DNA of 64,000 bases. Source: Metallumcola ferriviriculae (GTDB lineage: Bacteria; Bacillota; JADQBR01). The number at the start of each line of letters is the position of its first letter. The stretch's first letter is position 1. A program made the position numbers and the translations under genes. The stretch is taken from NCBI RefSeq assembly GCF_035573695.1, contig NZ_CP121694.1:1464501-1528500 (forward strand), written 5' to 3'. Below, piece after piece: positions 16,134-24,084 of this stretch. Below the pieces are notes generated by a model. It was not told the DNA's origin, searched no databases, and saw only the letters and a list, made by a program, of their open reading frames with translations.

Positions 16134-16186
16134 GTGGGAGATCATTTTGCAGTCAGGCACCCCATGGGTGCTTTTTTTGCTCCCAC
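16134..16186 (+). promoter_or_regulatory. leader attenuator (terminator nested in a larger stem)
   Basis: A perfect terminator, GCACCC-CAT-GGGTGC plus seven T (16157-16178), lies in the leader just before the substrate-binding-protein gene. It is enclosed by GTGGGAG (16134-16140) pairing with CTCCCAC (16180-16186). A terminator between a strong promoter and its own operon implies conditional read-through. I find no T-box sequence and recognise no known aptamer in the roughly 50 bases upstream. Confidence 0.55.
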
Positions 16187-16216
16187 CGACTGCTCGAAAA
16201 ACGGAGGGAGAATAAT

Positions 16217-17194
16217 ATGAAAAAGAGAAGTGTTATTTTATTGGCTTTGTTGATGGTATTGGCTCTTGTAGCTGTGGGCTGTGGTGATGCAGCAGGAACC
16301 CAGGCAGTGAAATTAGGTATTGTTCAAATCGTAGAACACCCGGCACTGGATGCTTCAAGAACCGGTTTTTTGGACGCACTTAACGATAATGGCTTTGCTG
16401 AGGGTGACAACCTGGAAGTTGATTATAAAAATGCTCAGGGAGACCAGTCTACATTAAAAACCATTTCCCAAAAATTTGTTAATGACCAGGTAGACCTGGT
16501 GCTTGCAATTGCCACACCATCTGCTATCACCATGGCCAGTGAGACGCAATCTACACCAATATTGATTACAGCCGTTACTGATCCAGTTGCTGCCAACTTA
16601 GTAAAAAGCAATGAAAATCCGGGAACTAATGTTACCGGCACCACAGACATGACACCGGTAAAGGCTCAGCTGGAAATGTTGAAGCAGTTATCTCCTGATG
16701 TTGAAAAAGTTGGTGTTATCTATAATTCTAGTGAAATTAATTCTGAAGTACAGGTAAATATAGCTAAGGAAGCTGCGGCCGAATTAGGACTCGAAATAGT
16801 AGAGGCAACAGTAACCACCAGTGCAGAGGTAATGCAGGTCAGTCAATCACTGGTAGGGCAAGTTGATGCTATCTATGTTCCTACTGATAATTTGGTGGCT
16901 TCTTCCATCGCCAGTGTTGTCACTGTGGCTGAGGAACATGATATTCCATTGGTTGTTGGTGAATCCGGAATGGTTAACGGTGGTGCTTTAGCTACCATCG
17001 GCATTGATTACTATAAGCTCGGATATCAGACCGGAGAAATGGCTGTACGTGTTATTAATGGTGAAAAGCCAGCTGAAATGGCAATTGAAAGTCAAAAAGA
17101 GTTAGATATCGTAGTAAACTTAGGGGCTGCTGAAAGAATGGGTGTAGAAATTCCCCAGGAGATTATTGATCAGGCCAAAGAAGTTATCGAATAA
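16217..17194 (+). CDS. ABC transporter substrate-binding lipoprotein
   Basis: This 325-residue periplasmic-binding-type protein belongs to the ABC_sub_bind (TrpX/YtgA-like) family. A signal peptide ends in a lipobox with the lipidated cysteine in VGCGD, so it should be anchored outside the membrane. The mature part shows the two-lobe pattern, for example KLGIVQIVEHPALD and GVIYNSSEINS. Members with the same three-gene layout import tryptophan or other aromatic amino acids in streptococci, but the ligand here is not deducible. GGAGGGAG precedes the ATG. It is first gene of a three-gene operon. Confidence 0.87.
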   Translation: MKKRSVILLALLMVLALVAVGCGDAAGTQAVKLGIVQIVEHPALDASRTGFLDALNDNGFAEGDNLEVDYKNAQGDQSTLKTISQKFVNDQVDLVLAIATPSAITMASETQSTPILITAVTDPVAANLVKSNENPGTNVTGTTDMTPVKAQLEMLKQLSPDVEKVGVIYNSSEINSEVQVNIAKEAAAELGLEIVEATVTTSAEVMQVSQSLVGQVDAIYVPTDNLVASSIASVVTVAEEHDIPLVVGESGMVNGGALATIGIDYYKLGYQTGEMAVRVINGEKPAEMAIESQKELDIVVNLGAAERMGVEIPQEIIDQAKEVIE

Positions 17195-17218
17195 AACTTA
17201 ACTGATAGGTGGAGGCAT

Positions 17219-18127
17219 ATGTATTTAAACATCCTGCTAGGGTCGATAGAACAAGGACTACTCTATTCCATTATGGTATTAGGGGTTTACATTACATTTA
17301 GAGTACTTGATTACGCCGATTTAACCGTTGATGGCAGCTTTACCTTAGGTGCTGCGGTAGCGGCCATTATGATCGTCAACGGTTATAACCCCTGGTTGGG
17401 AGTGTTAATTGCAATTTTGGCAGGCGCTGCAGCCGGCATTATGACCGGAGCGCTGCACACAAAGTTGGACATTGCACCGCTTTTGTCAGGAATTTTAAGT
17501 ATGATTGCTTTATACTCAATTAATTTACGAGTAATGGGGAAAGCAAATGTTACATTGCTGCGAATGGATACGGTATTCTCTAGTTTGGTTGACTTAGGTA
17601 TCGCTAAATCATGGGTGGTAATTATCCTGGGCACTTTGGTGACTGTGGTAACGGTACTATTGCTATGGTGGTTCTTAAATACTGAGCTGGGTCTAGCAAT
17701 GCGTGCCACCGGGGATAATACTCAGATGATTCGTAGTCTAGGTGTGAATACCAATACGATGAAGATTATTGGGTTAAGTATCAGTAACGGAATGGTAGCT
17801 TTGTCCGGTGCACTTGTAGCTCAGTACCAAAGTTTTGCAGATATTGGTATGGGTATAGGAATGATCGTGGTAGGCCTTGCTTCGGTCATTATCGGTGAAG
17901 TGTTGTTTGGCACATCAGGAATTATGCGTACACTGCTGGCCGTAGCCATGGGCTCGGTAGTTTACCGGTTAGTAATTGCGATAGTGCTGCAATTAGGGCT
18001 GCAGCCTACCGACTTGAAGATGTTTACCGCGCTGATTGTAACCATTGCATTGGCGTCACCCATTGTTAAGGGCAAACTGCAGCGGTTGTTGAAGACGGGA
18101 AAGGATGGCCAAAATGTTAAGGGCTGA
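17219..18127 (+). CDS. ABC transporter permease
   Basis: This 302-residue integral membrane permease of the branched-chain-amino-acid/ribose (BPD_transp_2) type has about eight hydrophobic helices. The pattern FRVLDYADLTVDGSFTLGAA is typical of permeases paired with ABC_sub_bind proteins. A conserved loop ATGDNTQMIRSLGVNT contacts the ATPase. The gene starts 24 bases after the binding protein behind AGGTGGAGG and overlaps the ATPase gene by 23 bases, indicating coupled translation. Confidence 0.88.
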   Translation: MYLNILLGSIEQGLLYSIMVLGVYITFRVLDYADLTVDGSFTLGAAVAAIMIVNGYNPWLGVLIAILAGAAAGIMTGALHTKLDIAPLLSGILSMIALYSINLRVMGKANVTLLRMDTVFSSLVDLGIAKSWVVIILGTLVTVVTVLLLWWFLNTELGLAMRATGDNTQMIRSLGVNTNTMKIIGLSISNGMVALSGALVAQYQSFADIGMGIGMIVVGLASVIIGEVLFGTSGIMRTLLAVAMGSVVYRLVIAIVLQLGLQPTDLKMFTALIVTIALASPIVKGKLQRLLKTGKDGQNVKG

Positions 18128-18911
18128 TAATGTTTTTAAAACCTTTAATGCCGGCAGTGTTAATGAGAAGACTGCACTGGCCGGAGTTGATCTGCAATTA
18201 AGCTCCGCCGACTTTGTCACTATCATTGGCGGAAATGGTGCGGGTAAGTCCACATTGCTCAATGTGGTGGCAGGTGTTTTTCCCTTAGATAGGGGCGGTA
18301 TTGCTATCGGTGGCGATATGATTGAGAAACAGCCCGAACACCGGCGGGCGGCTGACATCGGTCGGGTATTTCAAGACCCGTTGATGGGTACGGCAGCTAC
18401 CATGACCATAGAAGAAAACCTGTCAATGGCCTATCGCAGGGGCAAAAGGCGCCGACTGAAGTGGGGTATTACAGCAGGCGAAAGGAAATTTTTTAAAGAA
18501 CAACTGGCCCAGCTGGATTTAGGGTTAGAGACTCGATTGAAGAGCAAAGTGGGCTTACTTTCCGGAGGCCAACGCCAGGCGCTGACCTTACTAATGGCGA
18601 CTATGACCGAGCCCAAACTTCTTTTGTTAGATGAGCATACTGCTGCTCTTGACCCTAAAACCGCACAAAAGGTTTTGGAACTTACTGATAAGATTGTGGA
18701 TACACATAAACTGACGACGCTGATGGTGACGCATAACATGCGAGATGCCTTAAAACATGGCAATCGTACTATCATGATGCATGAGGGTAAGATAATCCTT
18801 GACTTGCAGCATGAGCAGAAACAGAAAACTAAGGTAGATGACTTGATGCGTATGTTTGAAAAGGTTAGTGGAAATAAAATGGCCAACGATAGGATGTTGC
18901 TGGCTAATTAA
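18105..18911 (+). CDS. ABC transporter ATP-binding protein
   Basis: This 268-residue ATPase energises the importer. Walker A is GGNGAGKST, the signature reads LLSGGQRQALTL, and Walker B is LLLLDEHTAALD, with histidine after the catalytic glutamate, a common variant in this subfamily. The switch histidine is in VTHNMRDAL. Start 18105 has GGGAAAGG just upstream. It is last in the operon; a strong terminator follows eight bases on. Confidence 0.9.
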   Translation: MAKMLRADNVFKTFNAGSVNEKTALAGVDLQLSSADFVTIIGGNGAGKSTLLNVVAGVFPLDRGGIAIGGDMIEKQPEHRRAADIGRVFQDPLMGTAATMTIEENLSMAYRRGKRRRLKWGITAGERKFFKEQLAQLDLGLETRLKSKVGLLSGGQRQALTLLMATMTEPKLLLLDEHTAALDPKTAQKVLELTDKIVDTHKLTTLMVTHNMRDALKHGNRTIMMHEGKIILDLQHEQKQKTKVDDLMRMFEKVSGNKMANDRMLLAN

Positions 18912-18918
18912 GTATAAA

Positions 18919-18950
18919 AAATCCGGGGACTGATTTCCCCGGATTTTTTT
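18919..18950 (+). terminator. intrinsic terminator
   Basis: AAATCCGGGGA pairs with TCCCCGGATTT around a six-base loop and ends in a run of seven T. It closes the ABC operon. Confidence 0.9.
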
Positions 18951-18978
18951 ATGGGCAGCTAACTGTCGGTTGTGGTTG

Positions 18979-19587
18979 TTATTTGTTTTGATGATAGTAA
19001 GCATAGGTAAGGGGTTCTGCATCACCTAAATTTGCGCCATTGACCACCTGGCCTACAAAGATGGTATGGGTACCTACATCAATTTGGTGTTCAACTTGGC
19101 ACTCAACCCAAGCGGTACACTCTGTAAGCAGAGGCGCACCGGTTTTTTCAGTGGTGTAGGACACATCAGAGAACTTATCAACCTTTTTCCCGGATTGGAA
19201 GCCAAAGTGCTTAACCGTGTCAATCTGGTTTTGGCCGAGGATATTAACCGCGAAGATGCCGCTTTCATTAATATATTCCCAGGTAAGATTGTTCTTATTA
19301 ATGCCTATGGCTATTTTGGCCGGGTCATTGGTGATTTGAAAGGCAGTGTTTGCGGCTTGAGCATTGACCTTATCGCCTTTTTTTGAACTAATTACAAATA
19401 GGCCGTATGTAAATTTCCGAATAGCTGGTTTTGCATTAGTTTTTTCTTCAGCAGTCATCAACTCCTGCTCTGTTTCAACCTTAACCTCTTCAAACATTTC
19501 CGGGCCCACGCCGCATACCGGACAAACATCAGGCGGAGTTTCCCCTTCATGAATGTAATTACAAACAGTACAACGCCATTTTTTCAA
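18979..19587 (-). CDS. flavin reductase with N-terminal rubredoxin-like domain
   Basis: This protein of about 202 residues combines an N-terminal rubredoxin/rubrerythrin-type iron site (WRCTVCNYIHEG...CPVCGVGP, two CxxC) with an FMN-binding split-barrel flavin reductase (FTYGLFVISSKKGDKVNAQAANT...TWEYINESGIFAVNIL). Such fusions hand electrons from NAD(P)H or ferredoxin systems to oxygen or peroxide scavengers in anaerobes. The likely start is TTG 19587, placed eight bases after AAGGAGG; the upstream in-frame codons lack a ribosome site. It is transcribed toward the ABC operon terminator. Confidence 0.85.
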   Translation of the reverse strand: MKKWRCTVCNYIHEGETPPDVCPVCGVGPEMFEEVKVETEQELMTAEEKTNAKPAIRKFTYGLFVISSKKGDKVNAQAANTAFQITNDPAKIAIGINKNNLTWEYINESGIFAVNILGQNQIDTVKHFGFQSGKKVDKFSDVSYTTEKTGAPLLTECTAWVECQVEHQIDVGTHTIFVGQVVNGANLGDAEPLTYAYYHQNK

Positions 19588-19758
19588 AATAACTACCTCC
19601 TTGAGTGATTTTCCTAAACTACAATATATTATAAATAATATCATACATACAGGCTATAAGTGTGAGAAATACCACATTATGCTTGTGCGGCCACGCACTC
19701 TAACATTAGGTTACCTCAGATATAATAGAATTAACAAATTTCTTAAGGAGGTATTACC

Positions 19759-19959
19759 ATGACTAAAGAAAAAACTGTTGCCTGTGCTAGTTGTGATATG
19801 TGTGGTCGTGAGGTACAATCAAATTTTACCTGTACGTTGATTTTGAACAAAGAGGATAATACCGAAGAAGCTTGCTGGTGCGTCTGCCCTGACTGCGCCT
19901 CCAGGTTTAAAAAGGACGTAAAAGACTTTTACGATGCCGTAATCGATGAAGAGAAATAA
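19759..19959 (+). CDS. small zinc-ribbon protein
   Basis: This 66-residue protein has three cysteine pairs or clusters (CASCDMCG, then CWCVCPDC), consistent with one treble-clef or zinc-ribbon site, and an acidic helical end. The function is unknown. TAAGGAGG precedes the ATG, and a TATAAT element (19721-19726) lies 38 bases upstream of the start. It is monocistronic and closed by a terminator. Confidence 0.75.
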   Translation: MTKEKTVACASCDMCGREVQSNFTCTLILNKEDNTEEACWCVCPDCASRFKKDVKDFYDAVIDEEK

Positions 19960-19970
19960 CTGGCGTTAAA

Positions 19971-20001
19971 GACCTTCCCGCGGGAGGGTCATGCTTTTTT
20001 T
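19971..20001 (+). terminator. intrinsic terminator
   Basis: GACCTTCCCGCGGGAGGGTC forms a GC-rich near-perfect palindrome followed by ATGC and seven T. Confidence 0.8.
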
Positions 20002-20065
20002 GTTTTGTATAGATTGCCGGTTCGGGGTGATGCTAGAAGCAGACAGATCTAAAGGAGGCGATTCT

Positions 20066-20305
20066 ATGTTACCGCGGATTGCGGTGCAGGATGCCAATGG
20101 CGATGTGGCCAGAGTATTGAAAGAGCATGGTTACCCGGTTGTAGACTTGATGATTAATCAGGATCCTGTGGACGTGGTGGTGATGCAGTACTGGTCCGGG
20201 TCTGAAGTTGAAGACGGCGTTGCACCGGGGGACAGCCCGATCATCATTAACAGTGTGGGACAGTCACCGGAACAGGTGTTACACAAAGTTGAACAAATGA
20301 TTTAG
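20066..20305 (+). CDS. YkuS-family (UPF0180) protein
   Basis: This 79-residue protein resembles Bacillus YkuS in length and in the pattern of an N-terminal PRIAVQDANGDV helix-strand start, a central hydrophobic strand (DVVVMQYWSG) and a C-terminal SPEQVLHKVEQ helix. No biochemical role is known for the family. ATG 20066 follows a perfect AAAGGAGG. The terminator palindrome begins at its stop codon. Confidence 0.7.
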   Translation: MLPRIAVQDANGDVARVLKEHGYPVVDLMINQDPVDVVVMQYWSGSEVEDGVAPGDSPIIINSVGQSPEQVLHKVEQMI

Positions 20306-20330
20306 GCAGCGATCGCTGCCTATTTTTTTT
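20303..20330 (+). terminator. intrinsic terminator
   Basis: The perfect 20-base palindrome TAGGCAGCGATCGCTGCCTA, starting at the stop codon, runs into a T tract. Confidence 0.88.
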
Positions 20331-20451
20331 GGATATTTAGGGCTTGTAAATTCAGCGGCATGAGAAGCCTGCCTACAAAATGCGCCAAAGGCGATAAAGC
20401 TGGTTTATTGTTCTGCCCAATTAGATATTGCGTACTATTACATAGTGGACT

Positions 20452-20494
20452 AGTGACTTTTGTCACAGTCATAACTCCCAATTGTATTTATGAT
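20452..20494 (+). promoter_or_regulatory. CRP/FNR-family (HcpR-like) site and -10 element of hcp
   Basis: AGTGA-CTTTTG-TCACA (20452-20467) matches the TGTGA-N6-TCACA pattern of the CRP/FNR family, to which the Hcp regulator HcpR belongs. A TATGAT -10 element lies at 20489-20494. If transcription starts near 20501, the site is centred at -41.5, the classic class II activating position. There is no good -35 box, as expected for an activated promoter. Confidence 0.62.
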
Positions 20495-20549
20495 ATAGGT
20501 GAGGGTTAACGAAACCAAAATAAAACATATTTCAAGGAGGTAGTTATTA

Positions 20550-21839
20550 ATGTTTTGTTATCAGTGTTCACAGACACCCAAAGGTGGGTGCACCAAGGTT
20601 GGCGTTTGCGGGAAAAGTGAGGATTTGGCTAGTTTACAGGATACTATCATGATTGGTTTAAAAGGTGTAGCTGCGTATGCCTTCCACGCCCGTGAGTTAG
20701 GTTATACCGACCCAGAGGTGGATGCCATAACTCAGGAAGCTTTGTTCAGTACCTTGACCAACACAAACTTTAATGTAGATGACACTATTGGTATGGCGTT
20801 AAAGGTAGGTTCGGCCACTGTCAAGTCGATGGACCTTTTGGACCGGGCGCATACTGACCTACTGGGAATACCTGAGCCGGTGAAAGTAGCTCAAGATCGA
20901 GTTGAAGGTAAAAGTATTTTGGTCACTGGTCACGACCTATATGCATTGAAGGAACTATTAAAGCAGACAGAAGGTAAAGGTATTAACATTTATACTCACT
21001 CTGAAATGTTGCCGGCCCATGGTTATCCGGAGCTAAAAAAATACTCTCATCTGAAAGGTAACGTCGGCGGTTCCTGGGTGAAACAGCGGAAACTGTTTGA
21101 AGAGTTTCCTGGCGCCATTCTAGGTACTACTAACTGTGTTTTACCGGTACGGGAAAGCAGCAATTACGGTGGCCGCTTCTTTACGTATGGTATTGCCGGC
21201 TTGGAAGGGGTACAAAAGATCGAGAATGATGACTTCACGCCAGTAATCGAGCAGGCACTATCGCTGCCTGCTGTCAACGTAGAATCCGAGAAAAGTCTTA
21301 TGACTGGCTTCCATCATGAGAATGTGCTGCCATTGGCAGGCAAGATTGTTGAAGCTGTGAAAGCTGGTAAGATTAGAAGATTCTTTGTCGTTGCCGGCTG
21401 CGATACACCGCTAAAGGGTCATGATTATTACCGAGAACTTGCACAAGCGATACCCAAGGACTGTGTAATTCTGACCACTTCCTGCGGTAAGTTCCGTTTT
21501 AACGACCTTGACTTTGGTGACATTGATGGCATTCCCCGTCTAATTGATTTAGGGCAGTGTAATAACTCCGGCTCTGCGGTGAAAATTGCCCTGGCTCTTG
21601 CTGATGCTTTTGACTGCGGTGTCAACGATCTGCCGCTGTCCATCGTACTTTCCTGGTTTGAGCAAAAGGCCGTGGCTATTCTCTTAGGATTATTTAGCCT
21701 TGGAGTTAAGAACGTTTACGTAGGGCCTAAAGCACCGGAATTCCTCACTGAAGGAGTAGTAAAAGTGCTGCAGGACAACTTCAATCTACAGCTCACCAGT
21801 GGCGATGCAAAAGCTGATTTGGAAAAAATGTTGGGCTAA
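20550..21839 (+). CDS. hcp: hybrid-cluster protein (hydroxylamine reductase), short class
   Basis: This is a 429-residue hybrid-cluster protein, which reduces hydroxylamine in vitro and probably NO in cells using a [4Fe-4S] and a hybrid Fe-S-O cluster. The N-terminal cluster motif is C3-x2-C6-x7-C14-x5-C20. The hybrid-cluster ligand regions are visible at VVAGCDTP, TTSCGKFRFN and DLGQCNNSGSA. Canonical Hcp is about 550 residues; this length fits the class lacking the internal helical insert, known from thermophiles and some anaerobes. TTCAAGGAGG precedes the ATG. An FNR-family site lies upstream and a terminator follows. No Hcr reductase partner is adjacent. Confidence 0.92.
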   Translation: MFCYQCSQTPKGGCTKVGVCGKSEDLASLQDTIMIGLKGVAAYAFHARELGYTDPEVDAITQEALFSTLTNTNFNVDDTIGMALKVGSATVKSMDLLDRAHTDLLGIPEPVKVAQDRVEGKSILVTGHDLYALKELLKQTEGKGINIYTHSEMLPAHGYPELKKYSHLKGNVGGSWVKQRKLFEEFPGAILGTTNCVLPVRESSNYGGRFFTYGIAGLEGVQKIENDDFTPVIEQALSLPAVNVESEKSLMTGFHHENVLPLAGKIVEAVKAGKIRRFFVVAGCDTPLKGHDYYRELAQAIPKDCVILTTSCGKFRFNDLDFGDIDGIPRLIDLGQCNNSGSAVKIALALADAFDCGVNDLPLSIVLSWFEQKAVAILLGLFSLGVKNVYVGPKAPEFLTEGVVKVLQDNFNLQLTSGDAKADLEKMLG

Positions 21840-21862
21840 ACAAAATAATAATGCAATCGGAA

Positions 21863-21898
21863 AGAGAGCGGCTAAAAAGCAAAGCCGCTCTCTTTTTT
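21863..21898 (+). terminator. intrinsic terminator
   Basis: AGAGAGCGGCT pairs with AGCCGCTCTCT and is followed by a run of T. It closes the hcp unit. Confidence 0.9.
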
Positions 21899-21916
21899 CG
21901 TCTATGCCGGTCAGGA

Positions 21917-21960
21917 ATACTGCCACACCCGCTGAACCCGGCTGTGCGTGAAGGCAGTAT
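21917..21960. repeat. two-tier inverted repeat
   Basis: ATACTGCC (21917-21924) pairs perfectly with GGCAGTAT (21953-21960), and inside it CACA pairs with TGTG around a proline-codon-like CCCGCTGAACCCGGC loop. It lies at the 3' side of the minus-strand cytochrome gene and has no T tract. It may be an RNA structure or a residue of a mobile sequence. Confidence 0.4.
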
Positions 21961-22005
21961 GCGCCAAGCCTTCATTAAATTTGGACCTGCTTAAGCCAAG
22001 GATTT

Positions 22006-22482
22006 TTACTTAGCCAATCTTTCTTCGAGACCAAAGTAATGTTCATGGCCGGTGTTCTGATGACATTCAGTACACGGTCGTTGCCGGGTGATAAGGTCTC
22101 CATGATCCACAGGCTCTTTGGGCAGGAGCGGTGCTTCAGGAAAATCCTTATTGCTGCCTAAATGGCACGAGATGCACTTGCTTTCATAAAAAATACCTTT
22201 CACAGGTATAGGGTCTTTTTGGGTATAATAGGCGACAAGATAGCTTAACCCTCGTGCTTTTGACTCGATGAAGCCTCCTGGCCGCTGGTACTCGTGACAG
22301 CCGAAACAGTGAACTTCCTGATGCGGGGACTGCTCCCAAGACTCTACAAACGGTTTAACTTCGTGGCAGCTTTTACAAAAATCGGTGGAGGATGTAGCCC
22401 CATAAGTTGCAAAAAATGCAGCTATGCCAAAAAGAAAAATAATGCCGAGATACCCCAATGCTTTTAATAAGAATTTGATCAT
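22006..22482 (-). CDS. NapC/NirT-family tetrahaem cytochrome c
   Basis: This 158-residue protein has one N-terminal membrane anchor and four CxxCH haem sites (CKSCH, CFGCH, CISCH, CTECH). NapC/NrfH-type proteins take electrons from menaquinol and pass them to an extracytoplasmic reductase. The spacing of the first two sites and the helix of about 20 hydrophobic residues fit that fold. No catalytic nitrite reductase (NrfA) is adjacent. It is divergent from a related cytochrome at 22713; the 230-base gap must hold both promoters but shows no clear operator. Confidence 0.85.
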   Translation of the reverse strand: MIKFLLKALGYLGIIFLFGIAAFFATYGATSSTDFCKSCHEVKPFVESWEQSPHQEVHCFGCHEYQRPGGFIESKARGLSYLVAYYTQKDPIPVKGIFYESKCISCHLGSNKDFPEAPLLPKEPVDHGDLITRQRPCTECHQNTGHEHYFGLEERLAK

Positions 22483-22712
22483 GCACCAAAAGCTCCTTCA
22501 ACGCGGCGTTTGCCATTAGTATAGACAGTATTCGACATATAATTCAGCGTTTTGACCGTGGCCAACAAACTTGTCTAGAGAATAATTCCAAAAAAACAAG
22601 ATTTTCTTTTATATTGAATTACTTTGCATCTATGTCAAATACTTTGCAGTCTGCTTTATGCCAATCAGGGAAAATTAAGACTAGATAAAGCACAAAAATG
22701 GGAGGCAGTAAA

Positions 22713-23183
22713 GTGGCTAAAAGAAATTTAAAATTGATAATCCTGGTTTCGGGATTTTTACTTATCGCAGTGACAATTCTTGGTGTGGAATTTTCTTCGC
22801 AGCCGCGCTTTTGCTACAACTGCCATGAGATGGGCATGGTCTATGAAGCATGGCAGACCGGCTTTCATCAGGATATTTCATGCCTCAAATGCCACGCTGA
22901 ACCCGGAATAGACGGCTTAATAAGGACTAAGGCAAAGGGATTACGGGAAGTATACGTACATTTTACTAACCCCCAGATCGAGCCGAAAGCCGAAGCGGAT
23001 ACCTGGGAATTTTCTCAAAGGTGCCTAGCCTGCCACGATATTAAAGGTAAGGGCGGCCCTCACAACGAAAAGCACTTCGCAATGGAATTCACCTGTGTCA
23101 GCTGCCATAAGGGTATTGGGCATGACCCAGATAAAAATGACAAATTGCCGTCTAGAGATATTTGCCAGAAGTGCCATGGGTAG
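22713..23183 (+). CDS. NapC/NrfH-like multihaem cytochrome c (five CxxCH)
   Basis: This protein of about 156 residues has an N-terminal anchor helix and five haem motifs (CYNCH, CLKCH, CLACH, CVSCH, CQKCH). GTG 22713 was chosen because GGGAGG lies seven bases before it; the ATG at 22698 overlaps that ribosome site. Like its divergent partner it should be a quinol-linked, outward-facing electron carrier. The fifth site at the very C-terminus (CQKCHG) is absent from the partner. The two probably form one electron-transfer module next to hcp. Confidence 0.83.
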   Translation: MAKRNLKLIILVSGFLLIAVTILGVEFSSQPRFCYNCHEMGMVYEAWQTGFHQDISCLKCHAEPGIDGLIRTKAKGLREVYVHFTNPQIEPKAEADTWEFSQRCLACHDIKGKGGPHNEKHFAMEFTCVSCHKGIGHDPDKNDKLPSRDICQKCHG

Positions 23184-23192
23184 AGAAAAATT

Positions 23193-23217
23193 GCGGGAAA
23201 CTCCCCGTATTTTTTTT
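23193..23217 (+). terminator. intrinsic terminator
   Basis: GCGGG pairs with CCCCG-type sequence (23193-23207) followed by TATTTTTTTT. Confidence 0.75.
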
Positions 23218-23281
23218 ATTGACCGCGTCATGAGGTTAGGATTATTGGGAAATAACTTAGAAATGTAATTGATTTTGATAA

Positions 23282-23333
23282 AAAATAGGTGATCCCCGGC
23301 AGCTAAAGGCAACTACAGGGGATCACCTATTTT
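23282..23333. terminator. bidirectional terminator
   Basis: A 16-base perfect inverted repeat, AAAATAGGTGATCCCC against GGGGATCACCTATTTT, lies between the converging cytochrome gene and the minus-strand small-protein gene. The A-rich 5' flank gives a T-run on the minus strand. Confidence 0.88.
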
Positions 23334-23334
23334 A

Positions 23335-23508
23335 TTATCTGTTTTTAATAGTAGGTCTGTACATGTCTAAAACGCCAAGGACAACATGAGCTGCACCAAA
23401 TCCAGCTATCCCGGCAGCAATTGGCCCGGAAAAGGCTGTCACGCCGACAGTGGTTACGGCAGCTCCTAAACCTGTAACTACCCAGCTTGTGGTATTACGA
23501 GTTTTCAT
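23335..23508 (-). CDS. small glycine-rich membrane protein (57 aa)
   Basis: This 57-residue hydrophobic protein starts MKTRNTTSW and contains a glycine/alanine-rich helix pair and the motif GAAHVVLG near the C-terminus. ATG 23508 follows GGAGGTG at nine bases. The same start (MKT) and the GAAHVxxLG-like motif recur in the 53-residue protein at 27526-27687, so the two look like paralogues. It lies downstream of the riboswitch-controlled LytTR gene and may share its transcript. Confidence 0.6.
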   Translation of the reverse strand: MKTRNTTSWVVTGLGAAVTTVGVTAFSGPIAAGIAGFGAAHVVLGVLDMYRPTIKNR

Positions 23509-23613
23509 GCGGTTAAGCACCTCCATTTAAATGACTTTTCTATAGTATTTGCATTTGGGGTAGTTAGGTTTCAAAATGTTTCTACCAAAAAAGGATTAAT
23601 TCTCCGAAAGGGT

Positions 23614-24009
23614 TTATTCCAGGTTTAAAGTTTCCTGTAATTTTTTATATTTATCGGCAGTCATGTACGCCACATTCCTTGTTTTACTGAAAATTACAAG
23701 ATAACTTCCTCGGGACCAAGGCTGAATTTCCACGACTTTATCGAGGTTAATGATATAACTTTTGTGTGATCGGAAGAATGTTTCCTGGCTCAAGCGTTGT
23801 TCGAGGTTTTCCAGAGTTTCATTAATGTATATTGCATTGCCATCGGTAGCATAGATTATAGTCTTCCTATTTTTGCGGCTAATAAAGACAATATCATTTG
23901 TTTCAAGAAAGATGAGGTTACGTTCGATTTTTAATGCAAGTTTATTTATAATCTTTTTTCTGATGGAATTTATAGGTTTATCAGATTTTTTAATTGCAAC
24001 TGTGCTCAA
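23614..24009 (-). CDS. LytTR-family DNA-binding regulator without receiver domain
   Basis: This protein of about 131 residues consists mostly of a LytTR DNA-binding domain (IVFISRKNRKTIIYATDGNAIYINETLENLEQRL...FFRSHKSYIINLDKVVEI). There is no phosphoacceptor receiver domain, so it is a stand-alone regulator. TTG 24009 has ACGGAGGTG six bases upstream and is preferred over the longer frame from 24039. A c-di-GMP-I riboswitch and a terminator lie directly upstream, so its expression should follow c-di-GMP. The small membrane protein at 23335 is the likely downstream cistron. Confidence 0.82.
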   Translation of the reverse strand: MSTVAIKKSDKPINSIRKKIINKLALKIERNLIFLETNDIVFISRKNRKTIIYATDGNAIYINETLENLEQRLSQETFFRSHKSYIINLDKVVEIQPWSRGSYLVIFSKTRNVAYMTADKYKKLQETLNLE

Positions 24010-24041
24010 CCTGTTCACCTCCGTCAAAATTACCTTCAATG

Positions 24042-24065
24042 AAAAAAACTACCCGAAAGGATAGC
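24042..24065 (-). terminator. riboswitch expression-platform terminator
   Basis: On the minus strand CTATCC pairs with GGGTAG around TTTC and ends in seven T, between the aptamer and the LytTR ribosome site. It is the regulatory stem of the riboswitch. Confidence 0.8.
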
Positions 24066-24084
24066 CTCATTAGTCTGCACATCC

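Noticed and set aside
16085-16156. T-box or other known riboswitch in the ABC leader
   Set aside because: The leader is too short for a T-box and lacks its conserved antiterminator sequence. I do not recognise another class, so it is reported only as an attenuator.
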